The notes beneath the pieces were generated by a model. It did not search any database, was not told the origin of the DNA, and saw only the letters and a program-made list of their open reading frames with translations. Source: an uncultured Geobacter sp. (GTDB lineage: Bacteria; Desulfobacterota; Desulfuromonadia; Geobacterales; Geobacteraceae). From it: a stretch of DNA of 64,000 nucleotides. The stretch is taken from contig CAIWTU010000090.1 in assembly GCA_903915655.1 (NCBI GenBank), positions 21,820 to 85,819 of the forward strand, given 5' to 3'. Shown in pieces: positions 9,661-21,444 of the stretch (its first letter is position 1; each line of letters opens with the position of its first letter). Position numbers and translations under genes: made by a program.

Positions 9661-10300
9661 TCAAAAATACCATGGAGTAGGCCTTACCGCTCCCCGGCTC
9701 CCTTCGGCGATGTTCTGCCTGCCGCTGCGCGCCGCCTGCACCATCTGGTCAACAAGTCGTGAACGCTTGTCGATGAAGCGCTCGCAGAATGATACCGCGG
9801 CATTGTAGATGATGGTGGTTGTCTGAAAGGAACGGAGGGATCGGTAGCCACCGCTTGGCCGCAGTTTTTTGTAGGATGCAGCTTCGCTCATACGCTTTCT
9901 CCCCACTCATCAGCTTCGGCAGGAGCAGGTCATGGGCGATACGGAGCTTGTAGTTGTAGATACCCAGGCCTGCTTGCGCTGTTCGTAAAGCCGCTTCAGG
10001 CGCTTGCGGTCGCACGCTTCTCCATCAGCATCGGCCAGCTTGTAAATCAAATCAACCCGCTTAATCAGCCCTCTGGCCGCCTCCGCCAGCGGATCAAAAG
10101 CCTATCGGGCGGCATGCTGGTCAGCATTGGTTGCAAATAAGGCAGTGTGGTGCTGCGCCAAAAAAACTTCTAGCTTAACAATCAAATTCGACCGATCGGT
10201 CCGATACGACTGATCAATCGGATCTGTTAAACCAGCTTCAAAGTCACCCAAAGCGCCTGGTCGCAGTGCCTCGCTGTCAAAGCTGAGCAGGCAGCTTTAT
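9661..10300 (-). pseudogene. Eroded accessory DNA: HsdS-like tail and truncated four-helix-bundle suffix gene
   Basis: The minus strand holds fragments in different frames. Near 9960-9890 the reading IYNYKLRIAHDLLLPKLMSGE resembles the C-terminal tail of type I restriction specificity subunits (HsdS). It is followed at 9883-9661 by a piece with LRPSGGYRSLRSFQTTTI, FCERFIDKRSR and QMVQAARSGRQNIAEGSR, the pattern of small four-helix-bundle suffix proteins often found in type I restriction loci; its C-terminal half is missing. Upstream (about 10300-10020) a frame with an in-frame stop reads DPLAEAARGLIKRVDLIYKL and is not identified. I read the whole as the remnant of a restriction-modification island. 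Confidence 0.55.
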
Positions 10301-10330
10301 CTACCACTCATAACCTCTATCCGCAATCAT

Positions 10331-11086
10331 TCATTCCGGCGCGGCCAGAACACAGGCTACTTCATTGGAAAGATTGCTTTCAACCAACTCGCCGTTAACT
10401 CTTATCACACTCCGGACAGTGTAAAGATATTGCAATCCAAATTCCGGCGTCAAATCTTCAAAACGGTTTCCCTGTTCCGGCTTGCTGTTGATTGCCGCAA
10501 CTGGCACTGGGCCTCCGACCGAGCGGCGGTAAATATTGTATCCTGCTATGGAACTATTTTCAGGTAGGGGGAACGAAGTCCATTCGAGAATTAGAGCGAA
10601 AGGTGAGGATACAACCTTCAGCTTTGGAGCTGCGGAAGGGGGGAGATACTTCCTGCGTGCCCTGTTCGAATCCTGTCCCGCAACACCGTCCTTTGCCAGG
10701 GAAACGGCCTTGTACTGATAGCTCTTTCCTTCAACCAGATCCGTATCCGCAAAGCAATAATGCTTCCCGGAACGACGGACATCCTGCAGATATTCAAGAT
10801 CCACGGAGCGGAGCAGGCGGTATGCCGTCGGGCACTCATCACAATCCTCCGCCGGAGGCAAAACATCCCTCCTGAAAATGCGGAATCCAGTCAGGTTTTT
10901 CAACGGCTTGCCACTTACCTCTTTGGGAGGAGGAGACCAGCAGAGCTGAAAAAAACTCCCTTTCTGCGCTACAGTCAGGTCCGTAATCGCAGCAGGAACA
11001 TAGGCTTCCGGCGGAATAAGCGGGCCCTTTTTGCCACATCCGGCAAGCAGAACGATCATCCCCATCAAGAAAAGTCTCTTTTGCAT
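10331..11086 (-). CDS. Predicted lipoprotein with two fibronectin type III-like domains
   Basis: A 251-aa exported lipoprotein of unknown role. The signal peptide ends in the lipobox LLAG/C with C17, followed by GKKGPLIPP. Two fibronectin type III-like repeats follow, each with a conserved Trp (LCWSPP; ILEWTSF) and a GFRIFRR/GYNIYRR strand. I chose ATG 11086 because it starts the signal peptide and has GGAG close upstream; the frame is open to 11131, overlapping the argH stop, but that adds a non-signal-like leader. It is last in the argB-to-argH run, an arrangement that suggests co-transcription rather than a role in arginine synthesis. Confidence 0.75.
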   Translation of the reverse strand: MQKRLFLMGMIVLLAGCGKKGPLIPPEAYVPAAITDLTVAQKGSFFQLCWSPPPKEVSGKPLKNLTGFRIFRRDVLPPAEDCDECPTAYRLLRSVDLEYLQDVRRSGKHYCFADTDLVEGKSYQYKAVSLAKDGVAGQDSNRARRKYLPPSAAPKLKVVSSPFALILEWTSFPLPENSSIAGYNIYRRSVGGPVPVAAINSKPEQGNRFEDLTPEFGLQYLYTVRSVIRVNGELVESNLSNEVACVLAAPE

Positions 11087-11130
11087 GTCTCTCCAACTGT
11101 CCCTGTACGCTATACGCCGTTCACCGTTCA

Positions 11131-12507
11131 TCAGCGTCCCGACTTCAACCGTTTTATCTCCGCCATAACCCGTTCCGGTGCCGTACCTCCGGTAGCCCGG
11201 CGGGCATTCACGCTCGCCTCAAGAGTTATTTCATCGAAAATATCCCCCCCGATCATTGCAGAAAAGCTCTGCCATTCAGCCAGAGACATTTCCGGCAGAT
11301 CTTTACGGTGTTCTATGCAGAAGCGGACCGCTTTCCCTACTACCTCATGTGCGTCACGAAACGGCAAACCCTTGCGCACCAGATAGTCGGCCACGTCGGT
11401 GGCCGTCGAAAAACCCCGGTTTGCGGCAGTGCGCATCGCTTCGGCTCTGACCTTCATCTCGCGCACCATATCGGCAAATATCTTCAAACTCCCCTTGAGG
11501 GTGTCGATCGTATCGAACAACGGTTCCTTGTCTTCCTGCATATCCTTGTTATAGGCGAGTGGCAATGATTTCATGACAGTAAGGAGCGCCACCAGATTCC
11601 CGTATACCCTGCCGGTTTTACCCCTTACCAGTTCCGGAACATCAGGATTTTTCTTCTGCGGCATGATGGATGAACCGGTGCAGAAGGCATCCGACAGTTC
11701 AATGAAGCCGAATTCGCTGGTAGACCAGAGGATCAGCTCTTCAGAAAAACGCGACAGATGCATCATCACGATTGAAGAGGCTGCCAGGAATTCGAGCGCG
11801 AAATCGCGGTCGGAGACCGAGTCGAGGGAATTCCTCGTAACATCTGAAAAATCAAGAATTTCAGCCAGATATTCCCGATCTATGGGAAAGGTAGTTCCAG
11901 CAAGGGCACCTGCGCCAAGCGGGAGCAGATTGAGCCGTTTCAGGCAGTCTCCCATCCTCCCCTGGTCACGTTTGAACATTTCCACGTAAGCCAGCATATG
12001 GTGTGAGAAGAGAATCGGCTGGGCAATCTGCAGATGGGTATAGCCGGGCATGATCACTTCGAGATTTTGTTCCGCCTGAAAGAGCAGGGAGTCGACGAGC
12101 CTATCCAGATAGGCGCTGATCTCCACTATTTCGTCCCGCAGGTAGAGGCGTATGTCCAGAGCAACCTGGTCGTTTCGCGACCGGCCCGTATGGAGACGCT
12201 TCCCCGCATCGCCGATTGCATCGGAGAGACGCGCCTCGATGTTCATGTGAATATCTTCCAGTGACACCGAGAAATCGAATTTACCGGCTTCTATCCGGGC
12301 AAGGATATCCTGCAGGCCGTCGATTATCGACTCAGCATCGGCCATCGCAATTATTCCCTGCTTCCCCAGCATCCTGGCATGGGCGATGGAACCCCTGATG
12401 TCCTGGTGATAGAGCCTCTTGTCGAAGTCAATGGAGGCGGTGAATTCCTCGACGAATCTGTCGGTAGGCTGGGTGAAGCGTCCGCCCCACAATTTATCCT
12501 TGGACAT
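11131..12507 (-). CDS. argH: Argininosuccinate lyase
   Basis: ArgH (458 aa) splits argininosuccinate to arginine and fumarate, the last step of arginine synthesis. It belongs to the fumarase/aspartase superfamily: HTGRSRNDQ at 106-114 and the signature [12 protein letters not shown] at 278-289 carrying the catalytic serine loop. It follows argG by about 40 bases on the same strand. Confidence 0.97.
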   Translation of the reverse strand: MSKDKLWGGRFTQPTDRFVEEFTASIDFDKRLYHQDIRGSIAHARMLGKQGIIAMADAESIIDGLQDILARIEAGKFDFSVSLEDIHMNIEARLSDAIGDAGKRLHTGRSRNDQVALDIRLYLRDEIVEISAYLDRLVDSLLFQAEQNLEVIMPGYTHLQIAQPILFSHHMLAYVEMFKRDQGRMGDCLKRLNLLPLGAGALAGTTFPIDREYLAEILDFSDVTRNSLDSVSDRDFALEFLAASSIVMMHLSRFSEELILWSTSEFGFIELSDAFCTGSSIMPQKKNPDVPELVRGKTGRVYGNLVALLTVMKSLPLAYNKDMQEDKEPLFDTIDTLKGSLKIFADMVREMKVRAEAMRTAANRGFSTATDVADYLVRKGLPFRDAHEVVGKAVRFCIEHRKDLPEMSLAEWQSFSAMIGGDIFDEITLEASVNARRATGGTAPERVMAEIKRLKSGR

Positions 12508-12549
12508 GTAACTCTCCTGCGTTTATTTTCTGTCGGTAGTAATAATCTG

Positions 12550-13767
12550 TTATTTTCTGTTTGCCTGCATCAACGCCCGGATACGCAACCGAAGCGCATT
12601 AAGCTTGATGAACCCCTCCGCATCTTTCTGATTGTAAACCATATCTTTCTCGAAAGTTGCGAATTCCGGGTTAAAAAGGGAATCGGTTTCGGACTTACGT
12701 CCTACGGTACGACAGTGCCCCTTGAAGAGCTTGACTCTGGCCACGCCGTTAACACACTTTTGCGAGTCGTCGATCAAGGTCTGGAGCATTTCACGCTCGG
12801 GGGCGAACCAGAAACCGTAGTAGACCATCTCGGCGTAGCGCGGGATAAGGGAATCGCGGAGGTGCATGACCTCGCGGTCCATGGTTATCTGCTCCACGGC
12901 CATGTGAGCTTCGCGGAGGATGGTTCCGCCGGGGGTTTCATAAACACCTCGGGACTTCATCCCGACAAACCGGTTTTCCAGCAGGTCGACCCGGCCGACT
13001 CCGTGCTCGCCGCCCAGGTAGTTCAGATGGGCAAGAAGATGAGCCGGCGACATCTTTTCACCATCAACTGCCACCGCATTCCCCCCCCTGAACTCGATCT
13101 CCACGTACTGGGGCTTGTTGGGAGCTTTTTCAGGTGGCCTGGTCAGAACGTACATCTCCTCCGGGGCCTCTGCCCAGGGGTCTTCGAGAATTCCCCCCTC
13201 GAAGGAGATATGCAGGAGGTTGCGGTCGGAAGACCAGGGACGTTTTTTGGTAACGGGGACGGGAATACCGTTTTTCTTGGCGTAATCGAGCAAGGCCTGG
13301 CGGCTGTTCAGGTTCCAGTCCCGCCATGGCGCTATGACGACAACTGATGGGTCAAAATGGTAATAAGTGAGCTCGAAGCGGACCTGGTCGTTCCCCTTCC
13401 CCGTGGCGCCATGGGCCACGGAATCAGCCTTTTCGATCGCTGCAATTTCCATCTGCCTTTTAGCGATAAGCGGCCTGGCAATCGAGGTTCCGAGGAGGTA
13501 CTGTCCCTCGTAGATTGCATTGGCCCGGAACATGGGGAATACGAAGTCGCTGACGAATTCTTCCCGCAGGTCATCGATATAAACCTTGTCAGCGCCGGTG
13601 GCAAGCGCCTTGTCGCGGATCGGAGTCAACTCGTCCCCCTGCCCGAGGTCTGCGGCAAAGGCTACGACCTTGCATCCGTACTCGTTCTTCAGCCACTTGA
13701 GGATTATAGAGGTATCAAGACCGCCAGAATAGGCAAGGACAATCTTTTCCACTTTTTTTTCGGACAT
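12550..13767 (-). CDS. argG: Argininosuccinate synthase
   Basis: ArgG (405 aa) joins citrulline and aspartate with ATP to argininosuccinate. The PP-loop AYSGGLDTS is at 12-20, followed by GQGDE, and the citrulline/aspartate-binding region with [13 protein letters not shown] is intact. Length is normal for the family. It lies between argF and argH in the same orientation, in pathway order. Confidence 0.97.
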   Translation of the reverse strand: MSEKKVEKIVLAYSGGLDTSIILKWLKNEYGCKVVAFAADLGQGDELTPIRDKALATGADKVYIDDLREEFVSDFVFPMFRANAIYEGQYLLGTSIARPLIAKRQMEIAAIEKADSVAHGATGKGNDQVRFELTYYHFDPSVVVIAPWRDWNLNSRQALLDYAKKNGIPVPVTKKRPWSSDRNLLHISFEGGILEDPWAEAPEEMYVLTRPPEKAPNKPQYVEIEFRGGNAVAVDGEKMSPAHLLAHLNYLGGEHGVGRVDLLENRFVGMKSRGVYETPGGTILREAHMAVEQITMDREVMHLRDSLIPRYAEMVYYGFWFAPEREMLQTLIDDSQKCVNGVARVKLFKGHCRTVGRKSETDSLFNPEFATFEKDMVYNQKDAEGFIKLNALRLRIRALMQANRK

Positions 13768-13841
13768 ATTGTTTCTCCTTGGAATATCAATTGAATAGCA
13801 GGCAGCAGAGAATCGAAGTCAACACCGGGGGTGGAGGTTTC

Positions 13842-14759
13842 TCAGCGCGAACCCATCAGCTGGGCCATGATCGCCTTCTGTATATGCAACCTGTTTTCCG
13901 CCTCGTCCCAGACAACTGAATTGCTCCCCTCGATAACTTCGTCTGTGATCTCCTCATCCCTGTGCGCGGGGAGGCAATGCAGCACGACAAAGTCGGGTCT
14001 GGCGCTCTTCAAAAGCTGCCCGTTGAGCTGATAACCGGCAAACGCCTCCTTTCTTGCCCTCTGCTCGGCTTCCATCCCCATGCTTGCCCATACATCCGTG
14101 TTCAGGACATCGGCGCCATCTGCGGCCACTTTCGGGTCGTCCGTCAATACGATCCGGGAGGTCGCACGGGAAAGGGCCCAATCCAGGACCTGTTTATCGG
14201 GCTGATATCCCTTCGGGCAGGCCAGAGCCAGGTCGAAACCAAAGATCGCGGCCGCCTCGATCCAGGTATTGGCCATGTTGTTCCCGTCGCCGATCCAGGC
14301 AAACTTAAGCCCGGCATATCCCCCCTTGTGTTCAATGACAGTCAGAAGGTCCGCCATAACCTGACAGGGGTGGAAGAGATCGGTGAGTCCGTTGATGACC
14401 GGAATTGTGCTGTAGTGGGCCAGTTCTTCCACGATCTCCTGACCGTAGGTCCGGATCATTATCCCGTCGCAGTAGCGTGACAGGGTCCGGGCGGTATCCT
14501 TGAGCGGTTCGCCGCGCCCCATCTGGGAGGCGCCGGAGGAGATGAAGAGGCCATGGCCGCCCAATTGATATATCCCCACCTCGAAGGAGACCCTCGTGCG
14601 GGTAGAAGACTTTTCAAAGATCATCGCCAGGGTTTTACCCTTGAGAAGACGATGTTTGTCCCCATTCTTCTGTTTCAGCTTAAGTTCTGTGGCGAGCTTG
14701 AAGAGATTGTCAAGTTCATCTTTGGTAAAAGCGTTGAGCGCTAAAAAATCCTTTTTCAT
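13842..14759 (-). CDS. argF: Ornithine carbamoyltransferase
   Basis: ArgF (305 aa) makes citrulline from ornithine and carbamoyl phosphate. The carbamoyl-phosphate loop SSTRTR is at 51-56, HPCQVMADLLT in the middle and HCLPAHRDEE near the C terminus carry the other active-site residues. I placed the start at ATG 14759 (MKKDFL), with GAGGG six bases upstream; the frame extends to 14795 but that part overlaps a repeat and looks untranslated. Confidence 0.96.
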   Translation of the reverse strand: MKKDFLALNAFTKDELDNLFKLATELKLKQKNGDKHRLLKGKTLAMIFEKSSTRTRVSFEVGIYQLGGHGLFISSGASQMGRGEPLKDTARTLSRYCDGIMIRTYGQEIVEELAHYSTIPVINGLTDLFHPCQVMADLLTVIEHKGGYAGLKFAWIGDGNNMANTWIEAAAIFGFDLALACPKGYQPDKQVLDWALSRATSRIVLTDDPKVAADGADVLNTDVWASMGMEAEQRARKEAFAGYQLNGQLLKSARPDFVVLHCLPAHRDEEITDEVIEGSNSVVWDEAENRLHIQKAIMAQLMGSR

Positions 14760-14782
14760 GTTTTTCCCTCTGGTGCATGCAA

Positions 14783-14854
14783 TGTAGGGGCGCATGGCGT
14801 ACGCCCTCGATGGAAACTATCAAAATCAGTCAGGGGACGACGTTCGCCCCTACA
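14783..14854. repeat. REP/BIME-like element between argF and argD
   Basis: The element starts with TGTAGGGGCG (14783-14792) and ends with its exact inverse CGCCCCTACA (14845-14854). Inside are further partial inverted copies (GTACGCCC and GGGGACGACG). The argD stop codon (14852-14850) falls inside its right end. A related unit lies at 62487-62512. Confidence 0.7.
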
Positions 14855-16052
14855 GGGATAGCTGGGTCTTTTTCAAAATAGCCGTCAAGATTTCCAGCAT
14901 ATCGTCGATCTCGTTTTTACCAACGATCAGCGGCGGGACAAATCGGAGCACCCGGTCCTGGGCAACATTCAAAAGGAGCCCCTCTGCCAGCGCTTCCTTG
15001 ACTATGTCGCCCCCCGAGATCGAAAGCTCCATGCCGATCATCAGTCCGATGCCGCGAACATCCAGGATACAGGGAAACTTCTCCTTCAGCTTGTTGAGCC
15101 CGGCGACGAGATAGTTCCCCATTTTTTCGGTATTCTCCAGGATGCCGTCTTCGAGTATTGTCCGCAACGCTGCTATTCCAGCTGCAGCAACCAGCGGATT
15201 GCCGCCGAAGGTTGATCCATGGGTTCCCGGTCCGAATGATTCTGCAATATCGCCCCTGGCCAGCATGGTTCCTATCGGCGCCCCCCCCGCTAAGGCCTTC
15301 GCCAGCGTCATGATGTCCGGCGTTATGCCGAAATGCTCATAGGCAAAGAGTTTGCCGGTTCGCCCGACCCCCACCTGCACCTCATCAAAGATAAGGATCA
15401 GATTGTTATCGTCGCAGATCTTCCGGACCTCGCGCAAATAGCCTGCGGAGGGGATAACGACACCCCCTTCACCCTGGACAGGCTCGAGGAGAACCGCACA
15501 GGTGAGGGGAGAAATGGCCCTCCGGAGCGCATCGGCGTCATTGAACGGCACATGCTTGAAACCGTGGAGGAGAGGATCAAAGAACTTCTGTACCTTCTCC
15601 TGCCCGGTTGCCGAAACAGTCGCCATGGTCCTGCCGTGAAACGAAGCGAGTGCGGTGATAATCTCGAACCTGTCGGTGCCGAACTTTTCCCGGCTGTATT
15701 TCCTGGCCAGCTTTATGGCCGCCTCGTTTGCCTCGGCGCCGCTGTTGCAGAAGAATGCCCGGTCGGCGAAGGAGTTGTCGCAGAGAAGTTCAGCCAACTC
15801 GATCTGTTGCGGTATATGATAATAGTTGGAGCAGTGGATAAGTTGCGCCGCCTGCTTCTGCAGGGCCGCAACAACCTTCGGATGACAATGGCCCAGGTTG
15901 TTTACCGCCACCCCGGCCAGAAAATCGAGATACTTTCTGCCGTCTGCGTCCCACAGGTGGCACCCTTCACCCCTTACCGGGACAAGGGGATACCTTCCGT
16001 AGGTTTTCATGATATAGTTGTCTGCCTTATCGATCCATTGTTCGGAATTCAT
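14850..16052 (-). CDS. argD: Acetylornithine aminotransferase
   Basis: ArgD (400 aa) transaminates N-acetylglutamate semialdehyde to acetylornithine; homologues also act on succinyl-DAP, although dapL makes that unnecessary here. It is a class III PLP aminotransferase: FCNSGAEANEAAIKLAR at about 101-117, Asp223 in LIFDEVQVGVGRTG, and the PLP lysine K252 in TLAKALAGG. The C terminus ends inside a REP-like repeat, so the final residues (KKTQLSL) may be repeat-derived. It lies between argB and argF. Confidence 0.95.
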   Translation of the reverse strand: MNSEQWIDKADNYIMKTYGRYPLVPVRGEGCHLWDADGRKYLDFLAGVAVNNLGHCHPKVVAALQKQAAQLIHCSNYYHIPQQIELAELLCDNSFADRAFFCNSGAEANEAAIKLARKYSREKFGTDRFEIITALASFHGRTMATVSATGQEKVQKFFDPLLHGFKHVPFNDADALRRAISPLTCAVLLEPVQGEGGVVIPSAGYLREVRKICDDNNLILIFDEVQVGVGRTGKLFAYEHFGITPDIMTLAKALAGGAPIGTMLARGDIAESFGPGTHGSTFGGNPLVAAAGIAALRTILEDGILENTEKMGNYLVAGLNKLKEKFPCILDVRGIGLMIGMELSISGGDIVKEALAEGLLLNVAQDRVLRFVPPLIVGKNEIDDMLEILTAILKKTQLSL

Positions 16053-16118
16053 TTAATTTCCTTTCCAAGCGTTAATCCTGATTAGCGTCAATCTTCCGCT
16101 ACGGTTTTACACTGGTCC

Positions 16119-17051
<933 letters not shown>

Positions 17052-19679
17052 TTAAGTTATCAACCTGTATACCGCTTCCAGCGCCTCATCCAGTTTTTCC
17101 GGCTGACTGCCGCCAGCCTGCGCCAGTTCAGGCTTGCCGCCGCCACTGCCGCCGATGAGCGGCGCCAGTCCCTTGATGATATCTCCGGCCTTGAAGCGGG
17201 AGGAAAGGTCTTTGGTAACAGCAACCAGAAGATTCGCCCTTCCGTCCTTTTCGCATCCGAGTACGATCACCCCTGAACCAAGACGTTCTTTCAGTGTATC
17301 GGAGAGATCGCGCAGCCCCTTCGGGTCATCCATGGTAACCCTGACGGCAAGCAGCTTGACTCCGGCGACAATCCTGGCTCCGGCCAGAAGGTCCGCCGAC
17401 TGGTTGGCCCGCAGTTTACCCTGGAGCATTTCCACTTCGCGCTGCAGCTCTCTCTGCCGCTCCAGCAGCCTGGCCACCTTGTCCGCATGATCTCCCCCTT
17501 CGGACCTGAAGAGAAGGGCGATCTTCTTCTGCTCTTCTTCGAGCCCCCTGACATATCCAAGGGCGCCCGTTCCGGCAAAGGCCTCGATCCGCCGGACCCC
17601 GGCGGCAATCCCGTATTCGGAGACGATTTTGAATAAGCCGATATCACCGGAAGCCCTCACATGGGTCCCGCCGCACAGCTCGGAACTCACATCACCGACC
17701 CGCACCACCCTGACACGATCTCCATATTTTTCGTCGAAGAGAGCCATGGCGCCACTCTTCATCGCTTCTTTTGAATCCATTTCGAGAATCTGAAGAGCGC
17801 TGTTTTCCATGATATGCCTGTTTACCAGTTCCTCCACCCGGAGCAGATCTTCACGGGTAACCGCAGAATAATGGGTAATGTCGAAACGGAGCCGCTCGCC
17901 GGTTACCAGTGACCCCGCCTGCTTCACATGATCACCCAGTACTTCGCGAAGAGCCGCATGAAGCAGGTGCGTGGCCGTATGATTGCGGGCGGTAGCGTCC
18001 CGTTTTACACTGTCAACCTTGAGGTCAACAGCTTCTCCTGCGCGCACGGTCCCTTCCTTGACAATCGCCCGGTGAACGATCAGATCAGGCAGAGGTCTGG
18101 TTGCGGTAATTATCTGGAGATGAGCGCCCCCGGTGGAGATCACCCCGCTGTCCCCCTCTTGCCCCCCGGTCTCGCCGTAAAACGGGGTCACCTCCGTAAT
18201 CAGTTCAACCTCTTCTCCCTCGTGGGCCTCCTCGACCATTACCCCGTCACGCAGCAGCGCAGTCACAACTGAATAAGCGGCAGATTCGTCATAGCCGACA
18301 AAAGTGGTGCGTACCCCCTTGCCGGAGAGGCTCTTGTAGATCGCCGAGACCCCTTCTTCACCCGAACCCTTCCAGTGTCCCCGGGCCAGTTCACGCTGTC
18401 GCTCCATACAGGAATCAAAACCGGCTTCATCAAGGGTGAACCCTTCGCTCTGCACAATGTCCGCCGTCAGGTCCATCGGAAACCCGAAAGTATCGTACAG
18501 CTTGAACACAACCTCACCAGGTATCACCGCCACACCCTGTTTTTTCAGGGCGGCGACCTCTTCGTTGAGAATTCTGAGGCCATTGTCCAATGTCTCGGCA
18601 AAGCGCTCTTCTTCCGCCCTGACCACCTTTTTGATATACTCTTCCCGCTGCAGCAGATCAGGATAGGCCTCCGCCATGACACCGGTAACCGCATCTACCA
18701 TCCGGCAGAGGAACGGCCCGGAGGCACCAAGCATCTTGGCATGGCGTGCGGCACGGCGCATGATGCGGCGCAGCACATAGCCCCTGCCCTCATTGCTCGG
18801 CAACACCCCGTCACAGATAAGGAAGGTGACCGCCCGACAATGGTCGGCGATTACCCGCATGGAGACATCGTCTTTCGGATCCTGCCGGTACTGCTTACCC
18901 GAAAGCTTTTCCACGTGCCGGATCAGCCCCTGAATCAGGTCGGTGTCGTAATTTGATGTCACCCCCTGCATTACTGTTGCAATTCTTTCCAGCCCCATGC
19001 CGGTATCCACAGAGGGGCTTGGCAGCGGCGTCATGAGACCCCCGGCATCCCGGTTAAACTGCATGAAAACGTTGTTCCAGATCTCCATGTACCTGTCACA
19101 GTCGCAGCCGACCGCACAATCGAGGGCGCCGCATCCGGTACCCGGGCCATTGTCCCAGAAAATTTCGGTACAGGGGCCGCACGGACCGGTATCGCCCATG
19201 GACCAGAAATTGTCTTCGTCAAAGCGGTAGATCCGCTCAAGGGGAATACCTTCCTGTTCGTGCCAGATTTTGGCCGCCTCATCATCGTCCTTGTAAACGG
19301 TCACATAAAGTCTGCTTTTATCGAGGCCAAGCTCCACGGTAAGGAATTCCCAGGCATAGGCAATCGCCTCTTTCTTGAAATAATCGCCGAAAGAAAAATT
19401 CCCCAGCATTTCGAAGAAGGTATGATGACGCGCGGTGCGCCCCACATTCTCAAGATCGTTATGTTTGCCGCCGGCACGCACACACTTCTGGGAACTGCAC
19501 GCCCTGATATAATCGCGCTTTTCCAGGCCAAGAAAGAGATCCTTGAACTGGTTCATCCCTGCATTTGCAAAAAGCAGGGTAGGGTCGTTCTTCGGAATGA
19601 GATTGGAACTCGAAACGATGGTATGACCACGCTGTTCGAAATATTTCAGGAATTTTGCTCGAAGTTCTCTGCCTGTCAT
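17052..19679 (-). CDS. alaS: Alanyl-tRNA synthetase
   Basis: AlaS (875 aa) charges tRNA-Ala. In order: class II catalytic core with [12 protein letters not shown] and NAGMNQFKD, tRNA-recognition helices, the editing domain with [11 protein letters not shown] and CGGTHV zinc/editing motifs, a coiled-coil linker ([12 protein letters not shown] onward) and the glycine-rich C-Ala domain ([15 protein letters not shown]). ATG 19679 starts [10 protein letters not shown] and has GGGAG five bases upstream; the longer frame to 19754 is unlikely. It is downstream of recX, with 83 bases between. Confidence 0.96.
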   Translation of the reverse strand: MTGRELRAKFLKYFEQRGHTIVSSSNLIPKNDPTLLFANAGMNQFKDLFLGLEKRDYIRACSSQKCVRAGGKHNDLENVGRTARHHTFFEMLGNFSFGDYFKKEAIAYAWEFLTVELGLDKSRLYVTVYKDDDEAAKIWHEQEGIPLERIYRFDEDNFWSMGDTGPCGPCTEIFWDNGPGTGCGALDCAVGCDCDRYMEIWNNVFMQFNRDAGGLMTPLPSPSVDTGMGLERIATVMQGVTSNYDTDLIQGLIRHVEKLSGKQYRQDPKDDVSMRVIADHCRAVTFLICDGVLPSNEGRGYVLRRIMRRAARHAKMLGASGPFLCRMVDAVTGVMAEAYPDLLQREEYIKKVVRAEEERFAETLDNGLRILNEEVAALKKQGVAVIPGEVVFKLYDTFGFPMDLTADIVQSEGFTLDEAGFDSCMERQRELARGHWKGSGEEGVSAIYKSLSGKGVRTTFVGYDESAAYSVVTALLRDGVMVEEAHEGEEVELITEVTPFYGETGGQEGDSGVISTGGAHLQIITATRPLPDLIVHRAIVKEGTVRAGEAVDLKVDSVKRDATARNHTATHLLHAALREVLGDHVKQAGSLVTGERLRFDITHYSAVTREDLLRVEELVNRHIMENSALQILEMDSKEAMKSGAMALFDEKYGDRVRVVRVGDVSSELCGGTHVRASGDIGLFKIVSEYGIAAGVRRIEAFAGTGALGYVRGLEEEQKKIALLFRSEGGDHADKVARLLERQRELQREVEMLQGKLRANQSADLLAGARIVAGVKLLAVRVTMDDPKGLRDLSDTLKERLGSGVIVLGCEKDGRANLLVAVTKDLSSRFKAGDIIKGLAPLIGGSGGGKPELAQAGGSQPEKLDEALEAVYRLIT

Positions 19680-19762
19680 CTGTTCTCCCACATGATTCAG
19701 ATAGTAAAAATAGAAAGGACTCTTACAAGTCCGGATAAAAAAGGGGGGGCGCACCGGGGCTT

Positions 19763-20230
19763 TTACTCCCCTTCAACACCTCGCAAAATATTCAAAATTG
19801 CCGACAGGGAAAACCCCCGGCGCTGCAGATAACCTGTTATACGGCTCTTTTGCCGCTCATCGGCGGAACTGGGGGAAAAGTCGGGGAATTTTTTCGCAAC
19901 AAGGGAGTTGATAGTCCCGGGTTCGTCATATTCGGAGCTCAACTGGGCAGTAACCTCTGCAGCAAGGGCATCTGCAACTCCCCGTCGGGAGAGTTCGAAA
20001 CGAAGTCGGTATCCGTACCCCCTGCCGTTGCGAATTGCAGATTCGGCCCAGTGCCAGGCAAACCGCCTGTCGTCGAGGTACCCCGATTCTTTGAGTCTGA
20101 CGATGGTGGCATCGATAACCGGAGCAGGAATATCCTTTTCAGCCAATTTACGCCTGAGTTCGGCCTCGCTGTGGTCGCGCCGGGTAAGGGTCTTGAGGGC
20201 GTGGACGTAAGCTCTTTGCGACTCTTCCAT
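19763..20230 (-). CDS. recX: RecA regulator RecX
   Basis: RecX (155 aa) binds along RecA filaments and limits their activity. Three RecX helical repeats are recognisable: [20 protein letters not shown], the middle [15 protein letters not shown], and the C-terminal [18 protein letters not shown]. The ATG (20230) is separated from the pilT stop by a single base, implying coupled translation. The frame is open further upstream within pilT, but the added residues are not RecX-like. It is separated from recA by pilT. Confidence 0.93.
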   Translation of the reverse strand: MEESQRAYVHALKTLTRRDHSEAELRRKLAEKDIPAPVIDATIVRLKESGYLDDRRFAWHWAESAIRNGRGYGYRLRFELSRRGVADALAAEVTAQLSSEYDEPGTINSLVAKKFPDFSPSSADERQKSRITGYLQRRGFSLSAILNILRGVEGE

Positions 20231-20231
20231 C

Positions 20232-21392
20232 TCAGAATTTTTCGATGGGGAGTGTCCCTGTCTCCGGCACTGTATCGGGTTTCTCCTCCTGAACGAACTG
20301 GTCCCAGGAGGCGTCGGAAACAGAGGATATTCCGGAAACCTTGAGGGCAAAATCATCCGGATGGGTTGACTGGCGAAGCGACTCCTCGTAGGTGATGAGC
20401 TTCCGGGTGTAGAGCTGCATCAGGGATTGATCAAAGGTCTGCATCCCGTAGGAGGTGTACCCCTGGGCAATCGCATCCGTGATCTGTTTGGTTTTTTCCT
20501 TATCGTCGATACACTCACGGATGCGGCCGGTGGAAATCATGACTTCAACTGCCGGTACCCGCCCCTTGCCATCTGCCTTCGGAACAAGCCGCTGGGAGAT
20601 GACCCCCTTGAGAACCCCGGAAAGCTGCATCCTCACCTGACGTTGATGGTAGGGGGGGAAGACCGATACAATCCTGTTAATCGTCTCGGCGGCATCAACC
20701 GTGTGCAGAGTGGACATCACCAGGTGGCCCGTCTCGGCGGCGGTAAGCGCCGTCTCGATGGTTTCCTGATCGCGCATCTCGCCAACCAGGATAACATCCG
20801 GATCCTGGCGCAATGCTCCTTTCAGTGCACTGCCGAAGGTCAGGGTATCAAAGCCGATCTCGCGTTGGCTGATGATGCTCCTCTTGTCCTTGTGGAGATA
20901 CTCCACCGGGTCTTCTACGGTTATGATATTGCAGGTACGATTGTCATTGATATAATCAATCATCGCAGCCAGAGTGGTCGATTTGCCGCAACCGGTAGTT
21001 CCCGTTACCAGGATGAGGCCGCGTTCTTCCATGCTCAGTTTTTTTAGAGCGGTCGGGAGGTTGAGGGCCTCAAAAGAGGGAACACCGAAAGCGATGATAC
21101 GAAATACCATGGCAACGGTTCCCCGCTGGCAGTAGGCGCTCACCCGGAACCGGCTGAGGCCCGTTATGCCATAGGAAAGATCTACCTCGAAGTTCTCCTG
21201 GAAATGCTTCCGTTGACGATCATTCATCATCGAATCGGCAATTTCCCTGATGAGATCCGCAGCAAGACGGGGCGAATTGGGAATAGGGCGCAGCCTGCCG
21301 TCGATCCGGACAACCGGTTGCAGACCCGCCTTCATGTGGACGTCGGAAGCCTTACTTTTAACCGCTATATTCAGTATCTCGTTCAGTTCCAT
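20232..21392 (-). CDS. pilT: Type IV pilus retraction ATPase, PilT family
   Basis: A 386-aa hexameric secretion ATPase of the PilT/PilU type, acting at the cytoplasmic face of the type IV pilus. The N-terminal PAS-like domain is followed by Walker A GTTGCGKST at 131-139, the Asp box and Walker B region DVILVGEMRD, and the His box STLHTVDAAETI. The AIRNLIRE segment that marks canonical PilT reads RIRECIDD here, so this may be a paralogue rather than the main retraction motor. It sits between recA and recX, 52 bases after recA and one base before recX. Confidence 0.88.
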   Translation of the reverse strand: MELNEILNIAVKSKASDVHMKAGLQPVVRIDGRLRPIPNSPRLAADLIREIADSMMNDRQRKHFQENFEVDLSYGITGLSRFRVSAYCQRGTVAMVFRIIAFGVPSFEALNLPTALKKLSMEERGLILVTGTTGCGKSTTLAAMIDYINDNRTCNIITVEDPVEYLHKDKRSIISQREIGFDTLTFGSALKGALRQDPDVILVGEMRDQETIETALTAAETGHLVMSTLHTVDAAETINRIVSVFPPYHQRQVRMQLSGVLKGVISQRLVPKADGKGRVPAVEVMISTGRIRECIDDKEKTKQITDAIAQGYTSYGMQTFDQSLMQLYTRKLITYEESLRQSTHPDDFALKVSGISSVSDASWDQFVQEEKPDTVPETGTLPIEKF

Positions 21393-21444
21393 GAGCTTTA
21401 CCTCACTCCTTCCCGATCTGTCATCAGTTCAATGCTTCTCCGCA

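Noticed and set aside
10655..10690. GTTCGAATCC string suggesting a tRNA T-arm
   Set aside because: It lies inside the lipoprotein gene and no cloverleaf could be built around it.
12379..13347. Plus-strand frame opposite argG and argH
   Set aside because: Antisense shadow of two intact enzymes.
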